A stretch of DNA of 64,000 nucleotides, taken from contig SSNP01000007.1 of the NCBI GenBank assembly GCA_006937955.1, forward strand, positions 154,929 to 218,928, written 5' to 3'. Positions 25,602 through 35,245 of the stretch are shown here, one piece after another (within the stretch, counting starts at the first letter, position 1; the number at the start of each line of letters is the position of its first letter). This stretch comes from Pachypanchax playfairii. Its lineage: Eukaryota > Chordata > Actinopteri > Cyprinodontiformes > Aplocheilidae. The notes under the pieces were generated by a model. That model was given only the letters and a program-made list of their open reading frames with translations. It ran no database searches and had not been told where the DNA came from. The position numbers were made by a program, and so were the translations under genes.

Positions 25602-28600
25602 TCACGGATCAGCCTCTGGAGGTGGATGATCCCCACCCCTGGCTTGGATCTTAAGCCAGGTCTCACCCAGCGCCTTGGCAAAGTGGTCGTCCACAGAACC
25701 GGTTATAGAGACCGAGTTGGACTCGGCCTCTTTGTAGTTCTTCCCAAGGCTGCGACGGAAGTGCTCCTCAATTACAGGGTCGCAGACCACGTTAGCTAAA
25801 AGAGAGGAAAGTGTAAACACACGCAACCTGTTTAGGAAACATCAAAACAGCTAAAAACATTCTCCATGTTTCATCTTAATAACAACATATCATGCAGTTT
25901 CATGCAGTGACTGCTGCTACGAGGTGTTCGACTAGTCGACGCGTTAATTGTTGAAATGTATCAGCTGCAGAAGTTTATTTTATTTAATTAAAAAACACAC
26001 AAAGTGTTTCAAATAACTCAGATATGTTAAGCTGCATCAGAAATGTGCACGCTTCCCAGTCCTCAAGACTCACTCCCCTGCAGGTTTTGGATGGTTTCCC
26101 ACTTCAACACATCGGATTTAAAGGCAGATGTAATTAACAGGCTTTTGACGAACTTGATGACAGACTGTCGAGATGAAACCAGAACACAGAGTTCAGTCTC
26201 AGGTTTGGATTTTTGTTTTTTGGCAGTAAATTAAAGTTAAAAGAGCAAAAAAATTTTGTTCAAAGATATAAACAATAACATGAGACCGGTCCATCTATCA
26301 AGAAGATTCTTGGATATTAATGAGATTCAACATCTGGAGCACATCTGGAGCACATCATCCTACTGACGTACAAATAAACCTTTAAGGACAAGCCTGTCTC
26401 TGTTGCTCCAGATTCAAATCCAAATTCTAATCTCCAAGAGCTGCAGTGTTCGAGTTCATTCCTGCAGAGACAGACTGGTCCTTCCATCCACACCGTGTCG
26501 AAGTGTCACCGCGGTAACAGCCTCTGAGATCAAAGAGTTCATCACTAATCCCAACTCTAACCTTAACAATGCCAAAATACAGACACTGCATGGAACTTCT
26601 GATTTAAAGCATTTTTCCGAGGTGGGTATCGAGAAGACAACATGTGATGCTTCATATCACCATCAGACGACACACAGCTGTGAATTCGGTGAAACACGAG
26701 TGAATCAACAGCGAACTAATTAACTTCTTTCCAAAGTGAAATAAGTAAAATATTACAGTGGCAGAAAATGAAAATAACATATAATTTAAATGTAGATGAA
26801 GAAATGGCCTCAGTCCTCCCACTACTCAGAAGATGCTTTCTTAAAATAAAAACTTTAAATATACAGAAGTTTCCTCTATAAACACTGAAAAATAAAGAAT
26901 CCTTCAACACGAATAAAACTAGAAACTAGGGATGACCCGATCAAGTTTTTTTGCCCTCGAGTCTGAGTCGGAGCCATTTGATTTTGAGTATCTGCCGATA
27001 CCGAGTCCTGATCCGATCTATAATACATTTAAAAAAGAATAAAAAGGAGCAAATAAACAGATCCAGGATGTTCCTTATGTTGTACAGTGGGGCAAAAAAG
27101 TATTTAGTCAGCCACCAATTGTGTAAGTTCTCCCACTTAAAAAGATCAGAGAGGCCTGTAATTTTCATCATAGGTATACCTCAACTATGAGAGACAAAAT
27201 GAGGAAAAATAATCCAGAAAATCACATTGTCTGATTTTTAAATAATTTATTTGCAAATTATGGTGGAAAATAAGTATTTGGTCACCTACAAACAAGTAAG
27301 ATTTCTGGCTTTCACAGACCTGTAACTTCTTTAAGAGGCTCCTCGGTCCTCCACTCGTTACCTGTATTAATGGCACCTGTGTGAACTCGTTATCAGTATA
27401 AAAGACACCTGTCCACAACCTCAAACAGTCACGCTCCAAACTCCACTATGGCCAAGACCAAAGAGCTGTCAAAGGACACCAGAAACAAAATTGTAGACCT
27501 TCACCAGGCTGGGAAGACTGAATCTGCAATAGGTAAGCAGCTTGGTGTGAAGAAATCAACTGTGGGAGCAATTATTAGAAAATGGAAGACATACAAGACC
27601 ACTGATAATCTCCCTCGATCTGGGGCTCCACGCAAGATCTCACCCCGTGGGGTCAAAATGATCACAAGAACGGTGAGCAAAAATCCCAGAACCACACGGA
27701 GGGACCTAGTGAATGACCTGCAGAGAGCTGGGACCAAAGTAACAAAGGCTACCATCAGTAACACACTACGCCGCCAGGGACTCAAATCCTGCAGTGCCAG
27801 ACGTGTCCCCCTGCTGAAGCCAGGACACGTCCAGGCCCGTCTGCGGTTTGCTAGAGAGCATTTGGATGATCCAGAAGAGGATTGGGAGAACATCATATGG
27901 TCAGATGAAACCAAAATAGAACTTTTTGGTAGAAACTCAACTTGTCGTGTTTGGAGGGGAAAGAATGCTGAGTTGGATCCAAAGAACACCATACCTACTG
28001 TAAAGCATGGGGGTGGAAACATCATGCTTTGGGGCTGTTTTTCTGCAAGAGGACCAGGACGACTGATCCGTGTAAAGGAAAGAATGAATGGGGCCATGTA
28101 TCGTAAGATTTTGAGTGAAAACCTCCTTCCATCAGCAAGGGCATTGAAAATGAGACGTGGCTGGGTCTTTCAGCATGACAATGATCCCAAACACACCGCC
28201 CGGGCAACGAAGGAGTGGCTTCGTAAGAAGCATTTCAAGGTCCTGGAGTGGCCTAGCCAGTCTCCAGATCTCAACCCCATAGAAAATCTCTGGAGGGAGT
28301 TGAAAGTCCGTGTTGCCCAGCGTCAGCCCCAAAACATCACTGCTCTAGAGGAGATCTGCATGGAGGAATGGGCCAAAATACCAGCAACAGTGTGTGAAAA
28401 CCTTGTGAAGACTTACAGAAAACGTTTGACCTGTCATTGCCAACAAAGGCTATATAACAAAGTATTGAGATTAACTTTTGTTATTGACCAAATACTTATT
28501 TTCCACCATAATTTGCAAATAAATTCTTTAAAAATCAGACAATGTGATTTTCTGGATTTTTTTTCCTCATTTTGTCTCTCATAGTTGAGGTATACCTATG

Positions 28601-31200
28601 ATGAAAATTACAGGCCTCTCTGATCTTTTTAAGTGGGAGAACTTACACAATTGGTGGCTGACTAAATACTTTTTTGCCCCACTGTATATATACATATATG
28701 TTCAAGTCCTGATCAGGAGGTAACGTCTGATTCCGATCGAGTCTGAAAATAAGTAATCGGGCCCGATTTGCAATCACGTGATCGGATCTGGACATCCCTA
28801 CTAGAAACCAGCACTGTCAGTGTGATGTTGCAAACACATCCATTTAGCCACCAGATGTGGTGAGATGATTCAAAAAGATCAATTCATTTTCCAAATTAAC
28901 CGTTCCAACGCGTTCCATCTCTACCTGATCCGGATCACTGTCACCACTTTCTTTACTAACATTAAAAGTGGCTGAATCCCATCTGGATTGTCCTGAAGTG
29001 ACAACCACTGAACCACTGCATCACACACAGCTGGTATTATTTTGTATTTGGAGATGTGTAAATGTGATGCAGGATATTGCACTGAAATTCTAAGCTAACC
29101 TCATGATATCACCCCGTATTCAGCTGAAACACCTTAGAGTCTAAATCTGAAACGAAATCTAATGGACCTCATCTTTCAGCATGTGGTCATGTGGTTTACG
29201 CTTACCGTTGGGCTTTCTCTGATCCATTAGTGGTGTGGAAGTGCAGCCGTTCATGTGGCAGAGTGACAGGTTACAGTTCCTGTTGCTTGCAGGGGCACAG
29301 GTGATAACCGAGGGCCGATTCTGAAAAATCACAACAACAGTACTTTAATTGCTTTAAATTACTGAATATGAAAAGTTTGTATTTGTTTAACCCACAGAGA
29401 TCTACAATCATGGTTTGATCCAATCATTATTGAACACATTTCTGTTTTTTGTGGAATAAATAGAATTTGTTTCCATTCACATTTCAGGATTTTTGTGTAT
29501 TTTGGGGTTTAAATTGTAAGTTAAGTAAGTTGAAGTGAAAGACTGATTCACTCATACAGGCTGTGCTGAAATAATGATCCCTGACATGGTGAGAGTAGAA
29601 AGATAAAGGCAAAATCTAAAGTGTGTGAAAACATACTTCAAAGATTTAACCTAAAACACAGTAAACCAGAAACTGAGAACATCACTCCAGGTGAACGTAC
29701 CTGCTGCCGGTCCGCAGTGCCACTTATAACAGAACTCGATTTTTCACTGATTCCAAAGTCAGTGGTGCTTTTGGTCAGAGCCAGAGGCTGGTCGACATCA
29801 TAGTCAGAAATGGATGAGTATGGGTAGTTCCCATGGAAACCATTAGGAGAAGAAATAATATGCTCCACAGAACTGTGGCTCAGGCTCCAGTGCTCATTAC
29901 GGTTCTCACCAGCAGATGGACGGGCCCTTAAAAATACAAATATAGGTAGAACACATACCATACGGCATCATCTCTTCACACGCACTCTATATTTGGACAG
30001 TTTAGTCAAGCACGTTTTTCTTTTTTATAAGAAAACTTTTAGTGTTTTTGCACAGGTGTTGCTGTTTAGAAGCACGTTCAAGGTTTCTGGGTTTGTGTGA
30101 GCCACTTATCTCCAGTCAGTGTTTTGCCTACAAATGAAAGCTCCCTGCATCGTTCAGTTGGGAGGAACAGATAGATTTATAGCACCGAAACCAAACAACA
30201 TACAGCTGCTGAGTGAGACAGCAGCAATTAGCTTCTCTTTCCCCTAAAGACGAGCCTGAATGATCAGTGCAGTGACATTTAAAATACCCATTCTGGGGAC
30301 AGGCGTTGATCCAAGGCCATGATAATTAGACAAAAGCAAGTGCGTGGGTGAGTAATACTATAACACTGCACTTACAGCTGAGAAGCAAACAGTCGGCTCA
30401 TTTTGGTCATGTGATCATCATTGCAGGTGATTCTGTCTTCCGTTTGTTCTTCGCCATACTTCCGTTTGTTCGGGACGGTTATGGCAGACACAGTGTTGGA
30501 CAGGGATGGGATCCTGGACTCGTCTGTAGGGACAAAACCAACAGCTCAAATATACAGAACAGAAAACCATTATATGACAACTGCAAGCTACAACATGATA
30601 TTTGGACCAACTATTACAGTTAAAGGCTGCTGGTGCTGATAAACAAGCAAGTGAAGTCTGGATTGGTTACAAACTAGATGGATTTCAATTGTAATGCTTT
30701 GAAAAAAAAAAAAGATAAATAAATAGAATACAGAGAAAAAGCAACAACATATTTATGCTAGAATATATTTATTGATTATTGTGACAAAAGACCTAAAGAA
30801 GAAAAAGGTGTTATATCAAAAAAAAATTTTTCATCTGTAATAACATCCCTTAATTCACAAAAACTAAAAACTAATGAGGAAAACAATTACTTTTTAATTC
30901 AATTATCAATAAATATTTAAATACCCTATTTATTATTAGTCATATTCTCTTTGAACGTGTTCTTTGCCTGATTATGTGTAAGAGGGTGTTATTACTGTTT
31001 TTTATTTTGGTCTGTACAGTTTCGGAAACACCAAAAAAAGGGCCTCAACTTATCAAGAAACTTTAAGTAATTTTTATTTTGATATTTTTCTTTTTTTTTC
31101 CAACATGTTTAGAAAGCAGAAGCATAAACTGACCTTTGTAGTGAAGCCTTCCAATGTTATTGTTCATCTTGTCCAGGAACTGAGAGTTCAACAGGTCCAT
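25602..31200 (-). CDS. vgll4: Vestigial-like protein 4 (TEAD co-repressor)
   Basis: Nuclear cofactor that binds TEAD transcription factors through two short TONDU motifs and opposes YAP. Five coding exons in transcript order: 31134-31200, 30376-30523, 29701-29926, 29206-29320 and 25602-25795. They join in frame to 249 residues; the human protein has about 290. The start MDLLNSQFLDKMNNNIG matches the alternative VGLL4 N-terminus, and an acceptor just upstream puts the exon border at 31229. A basic patch, NKRK, is followed by DDHMTKMSRLF, then DQPLALTK and NRPSVITCA. The two TONDU motifs in the last exon are VIEEHFRRSLGKNY and SVDDHFAKALGETW. The serine-rich tail of human VGLL4 is missing: the frame stops soon after the second motif. 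The last intron holds the nested hAT and Tc1 elements. I cannot assign the a or b paralog. Confidence 0.93.
27085..28684 (+). mobile_element. Near-intact Tc1/mariner transposon (1600 bp)
   Basis: Begins CAGTGGGGC and ends GCCCCACTG, with TA on each side (27083-27084 and 28685-28686), the target duplication of Tc1/mariner. The terminal inverted repeats are 200 bp each (27085-27284 and 28485-28684), and I find only two mismatches between them, so the insertion is young. It carries a transposase gene on the plus strand and sits inside the hAT MITE. Confidence 0.96.
27448..28584 (+). CDS. Tc1-family DD34E transposase, C-terminus probably frameshifted
   Basis: Cut-and-paste transposase of the Tc1/mariner superfamily. 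The open frame is 378 residues; family members are about 340. The N-terminal helix-turn-helix DNA-binding region (about 1-55) is followed by a GRPR-like linker (PRSGAPRK) and a second helix-turn-helix. The catalytic triad is D153 (WSDETK), D244 (QHDNDPKH) and E279 (NPIENLW), with 34 residues between the last two. The glycine-rich HGGGNIMLWGCF box is present. The frame runs on into the right terminal repeat. Near 28432 a shift into another frame gives VIANKGYITKY and a stop at 28466-28468, which looks like the usual C-terminus of this family. I therefore infer a 2-base deletion that alters the last residues. Everything catalytic is intact. Confidence 0.9.
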   Translation: MAKTKELSKDTRNKIVDLHQAGKTESAIGKQLGVKKSTVGAIIRKWKTYKTTDNLPRSGAPRKISPRGVKMITRTVSKNPRTTRRDLVNDLQRAGTKVTKATISNTLRRQGLKSCSARRVPLLKPGHVQARLRFAREHLDDPEEDWENIIWSDETKIELFGRNSTCRVWRGKNAELDPKNTIPTVKHGGGNIMLWGCFSARGPGRLIRVKERMNGAMYRKILSENLLPSARALKMRRGWVFQHDNDPKHTARATKEWLRKKHFKVLEWPSQSPDLNPIENLWRELKVRVAQRQPQNITALEEICMEEWAKIPATVCENLVKTYRKRLTCHCQQRLYNKVLRLTFVIDQILIFHHNLQINSLKIRQCDFLDFFSSFCLS

Positions 31201-31798
31201 GTTAGCATGACAAGAACCAGAAAACAACCCTGAAGAAGATACAAATGACGTCAAGGACAAAAAGTAAAACGTCACACATATGTGAAACACTTGTACTTTT
31301 ATTAATAACTGGGTAGTAAACGATGTGCAGATGGATTCGTGTTGATTTCTATCTAAAAACTAACTATTCTCTAAGCTAGCTGCTAACACGTTAGCTCGCT
31401 AGAGCTAATAAACTTTAACCACTAAGCATATAGATTTTTTATTCGAATTACACTATCTGTCAGGTACAGTGCGAATATTTGTATTGGAAGTAAACAATAA
31501 ACAGTACATACATGTACCGGTACATGTTGTAACTCTTGTTAGCGTCTGAGCTTTAGCTTTAGCTCACCAGTGAACTTCGTAGTTTAAGATTAATCTCACC
31601 TGACGGACAGAAATTTGTCCGCGCGACAGTTTCAACTCTTAACCCACACAACCTATTTTTAAAGAAACGTAACGTAAGAAGTTAAATATACTTACTTATT
31701 CGACAGAAAACCTTGTTACACCATAGCTAGTCCAGCTAGTCAGGCGCTTCCTCTCAGAACCTCTCAAAAACAACAAAGAGCCGGGGGGGCGCGGGGGT

Positions 31799-31847
31799 GG
31801 AGAGAGCGAGAGAGAGGCCCTGGTGGAGAGAGAGAGAGCAGCCCTGG

Positions 31848-31878
<31 letters not shown>

Positions 31879-31890
31879 CAGCCCTGGTGG
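31799..31890. repeat. (AG)n / GCCCTGGTGG compound minisatellite
   Basis: Runs of AG alternate with three exact copies of GCCCTGGTGG (about 31817, 31841 and 31881). It lies about 600 bases upstream of the vgll4 start codon, in a GC-rich stretch that may be its promoter region. Confidence 0.8.
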
Positions 31891-32299
31891 TGAAAAGAGG
31901 ACATGATGTGGATCAGGCATGAAAAATGAGCCACCAGTAAACACATAATTTGTTTGTTAAAATTTATTGACAAAAGTTTAAATACAGAACACAAAATAAA
32001 ATAAAATAGCAGGAACAGGTTTGTAACATGTAGAAATCTTTGGAATAAAATGGTCAAAAGTTTTAGAACATCACAAATGTTTCTAGTTTTACATTGAAAA
32101 TGATGCAGTTTAATTTGTCTTTGTACTCTGAAATGAAAGCGTGGAGTCACTTTATAGACTGTAATGTTTCTTAAATGTTTTCTCAGACTTTCAAATGCTA
32201 TCAGTGTTTTCTAATGTTATCAAAGTCTCGTTCTTTGGCAACAGTTTAACACACTCATGTTCACATTTTTTCTACTGTAGAAATCAAATAATCTTCTGA

Positions 32300-33459
32300 A
32301 AGGTTTTCACATATCTGTTGCAGAAGTTTACAGAACTTCACTTGTCGGTTGTTTTGCATTCATTTTTCTGTTCAGTTCATCCTGAACCAGCTGGATGGTA
32401 TTCAAGTCTTGAGTCTGCACTTCATGTTTACAAGCTCACAAGGACTCTAGTTTTTTTCCCTGAGGTAGTTCTGGCACAACTTGGATGTATTTTTTGGGTC
32501 ATAATCTTGATGTAGGCCCAGACCGTCACACTTCCTCCTCCATGTTTGACAGCTGATGCCACACACTGTGGAATCTTCCTTACGCCTCCTCCACGGTGTA
32601 CACATATCCTGTGAATAATAAACCAAAAATTTCAAATTTTGATTCATCAGTCCATCTGACCTTCTTCCAGTCTTCAGCAGTCCAATGGTGGTTGCTTCAT
32701 GGCCAGTCAAGCCTCTTTGTTTTAGCAATTTGTCCTGTCAAACCTGCAGCTTCAAGTCTTCTCTTCATTGCTGACTTGTTTACTACAACCACCATTAAGC
32801 TGTGCTTGAAGCTGTGAGCTGTTCTCTCTCAGAAACTTGTCCTCTGATTCAGTTGTGACTTCAGAGTTTGACCCAGTTTCTAAGTGCTTTTTGATGGAGA
32901 AAGAAACTTTACTCACTGACACTTTGACTTTCTTTGTAATTTCTCTGTAGAAAAGACCTAAGTTTCGAGTGTTATGATGATCTCTCTGTCTTCTCTTGTT
33001 AAAGACTCACTCTGATCATCTTTTGAGTTATTTTAAAGCGTCTCAGTGGTCTTTGAACTATGATTATGGCATGTTTACCCAAAATCACAAAACCTGTGTT
33101 GTTTTCTAGGAAGTAGGTTCTGCATAGCGGCAGTAGCTTATGGGTGGAACTATTGGTGCAAAGGATCCACCCCACCCCTCCCCATTGCTGAGAACACTCT
33201 GTTTATGCTAGCTTGAAGCAGGAGCTTGTGGCCCGCCCAGTGGATTTTCTACATCACAAATCCAGTCTTTTTTAGACTCATTTTAGTGTCTGCTGCTGAT
33301 TCACAGAGATTTGAATGCAGAAACACTCAGAAATGCAATTTGAGCTTAATTTTCTTAAGATCCGTCATCTAGCATCAGAAAAATGCAACAAGAACATGTT
33401 AACAACACGAAAACAAGATTTTAATTGGAGTGGGTCTTTAACTACCCTTTTCTCGCCAT
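32300..33459 (-). pseudogene. Broken Tc1-family transposase
   Basis: On the minus strand the remnant starts at an ATG at 33459 (MARKG). It is cut by the MITE at 32999-33441 and resumes with a series of frameshifted pieces. Recognisable fragments include SDGLMNQNLKF and QDYDPKNTSKLCQNYL, the latter aligning with the second catalytic block of Tc1 transposases (normally HDNDPKHTSK). Several shifts and stops rule out function. The lower border is approximate. Confidence 0.75.
32999..33441. mobile_element. TTAA-flanked MITE, family C, inside Tc1 relic
   Basis: The left end TTAAAGACTCACTCT and the reversed right end TTAAAGACCCACTCC match at 13 of 15 positions. Both are bounded by TTAA, so the target duplication is kept. 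It is 443 bp with no open transposase frame. It splits the decayed Tc1 transposase just after its first few codons, so it inserted after that element did. Confidence 0.8.
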
Positions 33460-33860
33460 TTTTGTAGCAACACAAAACTTTCTGCAGTACAATACTGTTC
33501 AACTGTGGTCACGAGGGTTTGATACCACAGTGTTTTCCAATGCTGCTCTTCTTCAGATGGAGGATCTGAGTAACACCTGTAGGAATTAGCATCACCAGAT
33601 TTAAGGCTTGATCAACCTCCATTGCTGCAGCTTTAAATTGTTAATCCATTTTGTTCCCTTAAAAATACTTTTTGCATGATTTTAAAATGTACAGTATTTG
33701 TCAGTTTGATGTAACTTTACCTTGTTTTAACCTCTGGCAGTTCACCACTTACCTTTGTAATTTCAAGTTATTCATTCGACTTGAACAACTTGAACTGCAA
33801 CAAAAAAAAACTAATGGAAAGGGATATTAGGGAAAAAGATGTTCAAAAACCTAAATGTAC

Positions 33861-35000
33861 ATTTATAATTTTAAGCAGAATCTAAGACATTTTTCTTAAA
33901 ATAAATTTTCAAAACAGGATAACATACAGTAGTATTTACATACAAGTTGAATTGAATCCAGAAAATAATAGCATTTGGGAGGGAATTCAAGAACTTTGAT
34001 TTTTAAATGTGAAAACTGCCCAATTAAAATAAGAGAATACTCATGTATCTTCAAGGTTTTTCTTCACTTGTCTGACACGATTGTGCAATACACAGAAACA
34101 ACCAGCTGGTGTCTCCCAAATCCTAAAGATAACTCCAACAACTTGACTCCTCTCAGGCCAAGAGACACATTTACAAGTGAATTTTAAATTATTTCCTTAT
34201 GTAACATATTTAAAATGCAAATATTACCCAGATGATTCATTATTATGTGTGATAAGTTCTGCAGTGTAGTGTCTGGTGCATAAAATACTGATAAATATTG
34301 TTTATCTAAGGAATATGTGATTAATTAGAACAAATAAATGTATTAGAAATCATTCCAAAATATATATTTGGGTTACATTTATTGCAAAAATAAAAAAAGT
34401 AAACGAACAGTTAAAGTTTATTTTTGCCTAAATGTACAAAACCACCTTCTAGCCATTAGACTACGCAATATGTGCTGTGATGTATTTGTCACGTATGTAT
34501 ATGTGTTTCAGTCTTTCTGTACAAAATCCTACTGTATGTGATCACATTTGATTCCTCTGGTAAAACAGAACTGGGCACATTTACACAAGTGAATGCAGAT
34601 TAATCCTGTAATCAATGAAGTTCGGATACCAACATCCTAAATAATCCTAAAATAAATGTGAAAACATTTAAATCTGTAGACTGAATGTTTTCTGCATGTG
34701 TTTGAGTCTCAAGAGTCTGCTGCGGACGTTTTATTCCATCCTAACAGCCATTTTAGATTTTATGTCCGTGTTTTCCAGGTAGAAATGTTGTTGGTTGACA
34801 GAGAGGTGAAGATTCTCATCAGCGTGGGTGGATGTTGTGCTGTAACTCTCTGATATCCTCTCGAACTTCAGCTGGTAACCCCTTTTATTTTACATGCTGT
34901 GGTAAAAAAAAAAAAAAAGAAAGATGACGCCTCAGAGGCAGTAGAAAATGGGGGAGGGGTAGAGAAATCACTAGTGAAGGGAGGAGAGGAGGATGGGAGG
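33861..35000. other. Intergenic between Tc1 relic and syn2
   Basis: AT-rich sequence with a weak open frame at 33975-34187 that has no recognisable motif. The final few hundred bases, with an A run at 34904-34918, lead into the GA-rich upstream flank of syn2. No gene is supported. Confidence 0.5.
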
Positions 35001-35245
35001 ATATAGAGGCAGAGCATCATGTGCTGTGCTTGAGGAGAGCATGGAGGCTTGTGATTGGCTCCTGGAGACTGTAGCGTCACCGACAGTGAGGGAGAGCTCT
35101 GAGGATGCTCCGTGAAGCTGGGAGGAAATACATACGTTAGGAGTTTGCACGGAGACCCCCAGCCTTTCTCAGCCACACACTCAGAACCAGGACTCCTCTG
35201 CAGGATCCGTTTCCACACCCAGTGCTCGCTGATTCCTCTCCTGCC

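Larger units (their letters stand above)
26927..28800. mobile_element. hAT-type MITE carrying a nested Tc1 element
   Basis: The ends TAGGGATGACC and, reversed, TAGGGATGTCC form short inverted repeats. They are flanked by a perfect 8-bp target duplication CTAGAAAC at 26919-26926 and 28801-28808, the hallmark of hAT transposition. Without the inner Tc1 element the hAT copy is only about 272 bp, with GATCGGA/CCGATAC-type subrepeats and no transposase. It lies in the last intron of vgll4. Confidence 0.92.
32050..33860 (-). mobile_element. Decayed Tc1/mariner element, interrupted by a MITE
   Basis: The left end GGTCAAAAGTTTTAGAACATC resembles the reverse complement of the right end near 33840-33855 (GGTTTTTGAACATC), followed by similar sequence on both sides leading to GCAGTTTAA / GCAGTTCAA. 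The minus strand holds a broken transposase. The exact borders and TA duplications are uncertain because the copy is old. Confidence 0.7.

Noticed and set aside
26927..27084. Treating the flanks of the Tc1 element as part of vgll4 intron sequence only
   Set aside because: The 8-bp CTAGAAAC duplication and the TAGGGATG ends show that they are a separate hAT element.
27501..28097. 198-codon minus-strand open frame
   Set aside because: Antisense shadow of the Tc1 transposase gene, with no motif of its own.
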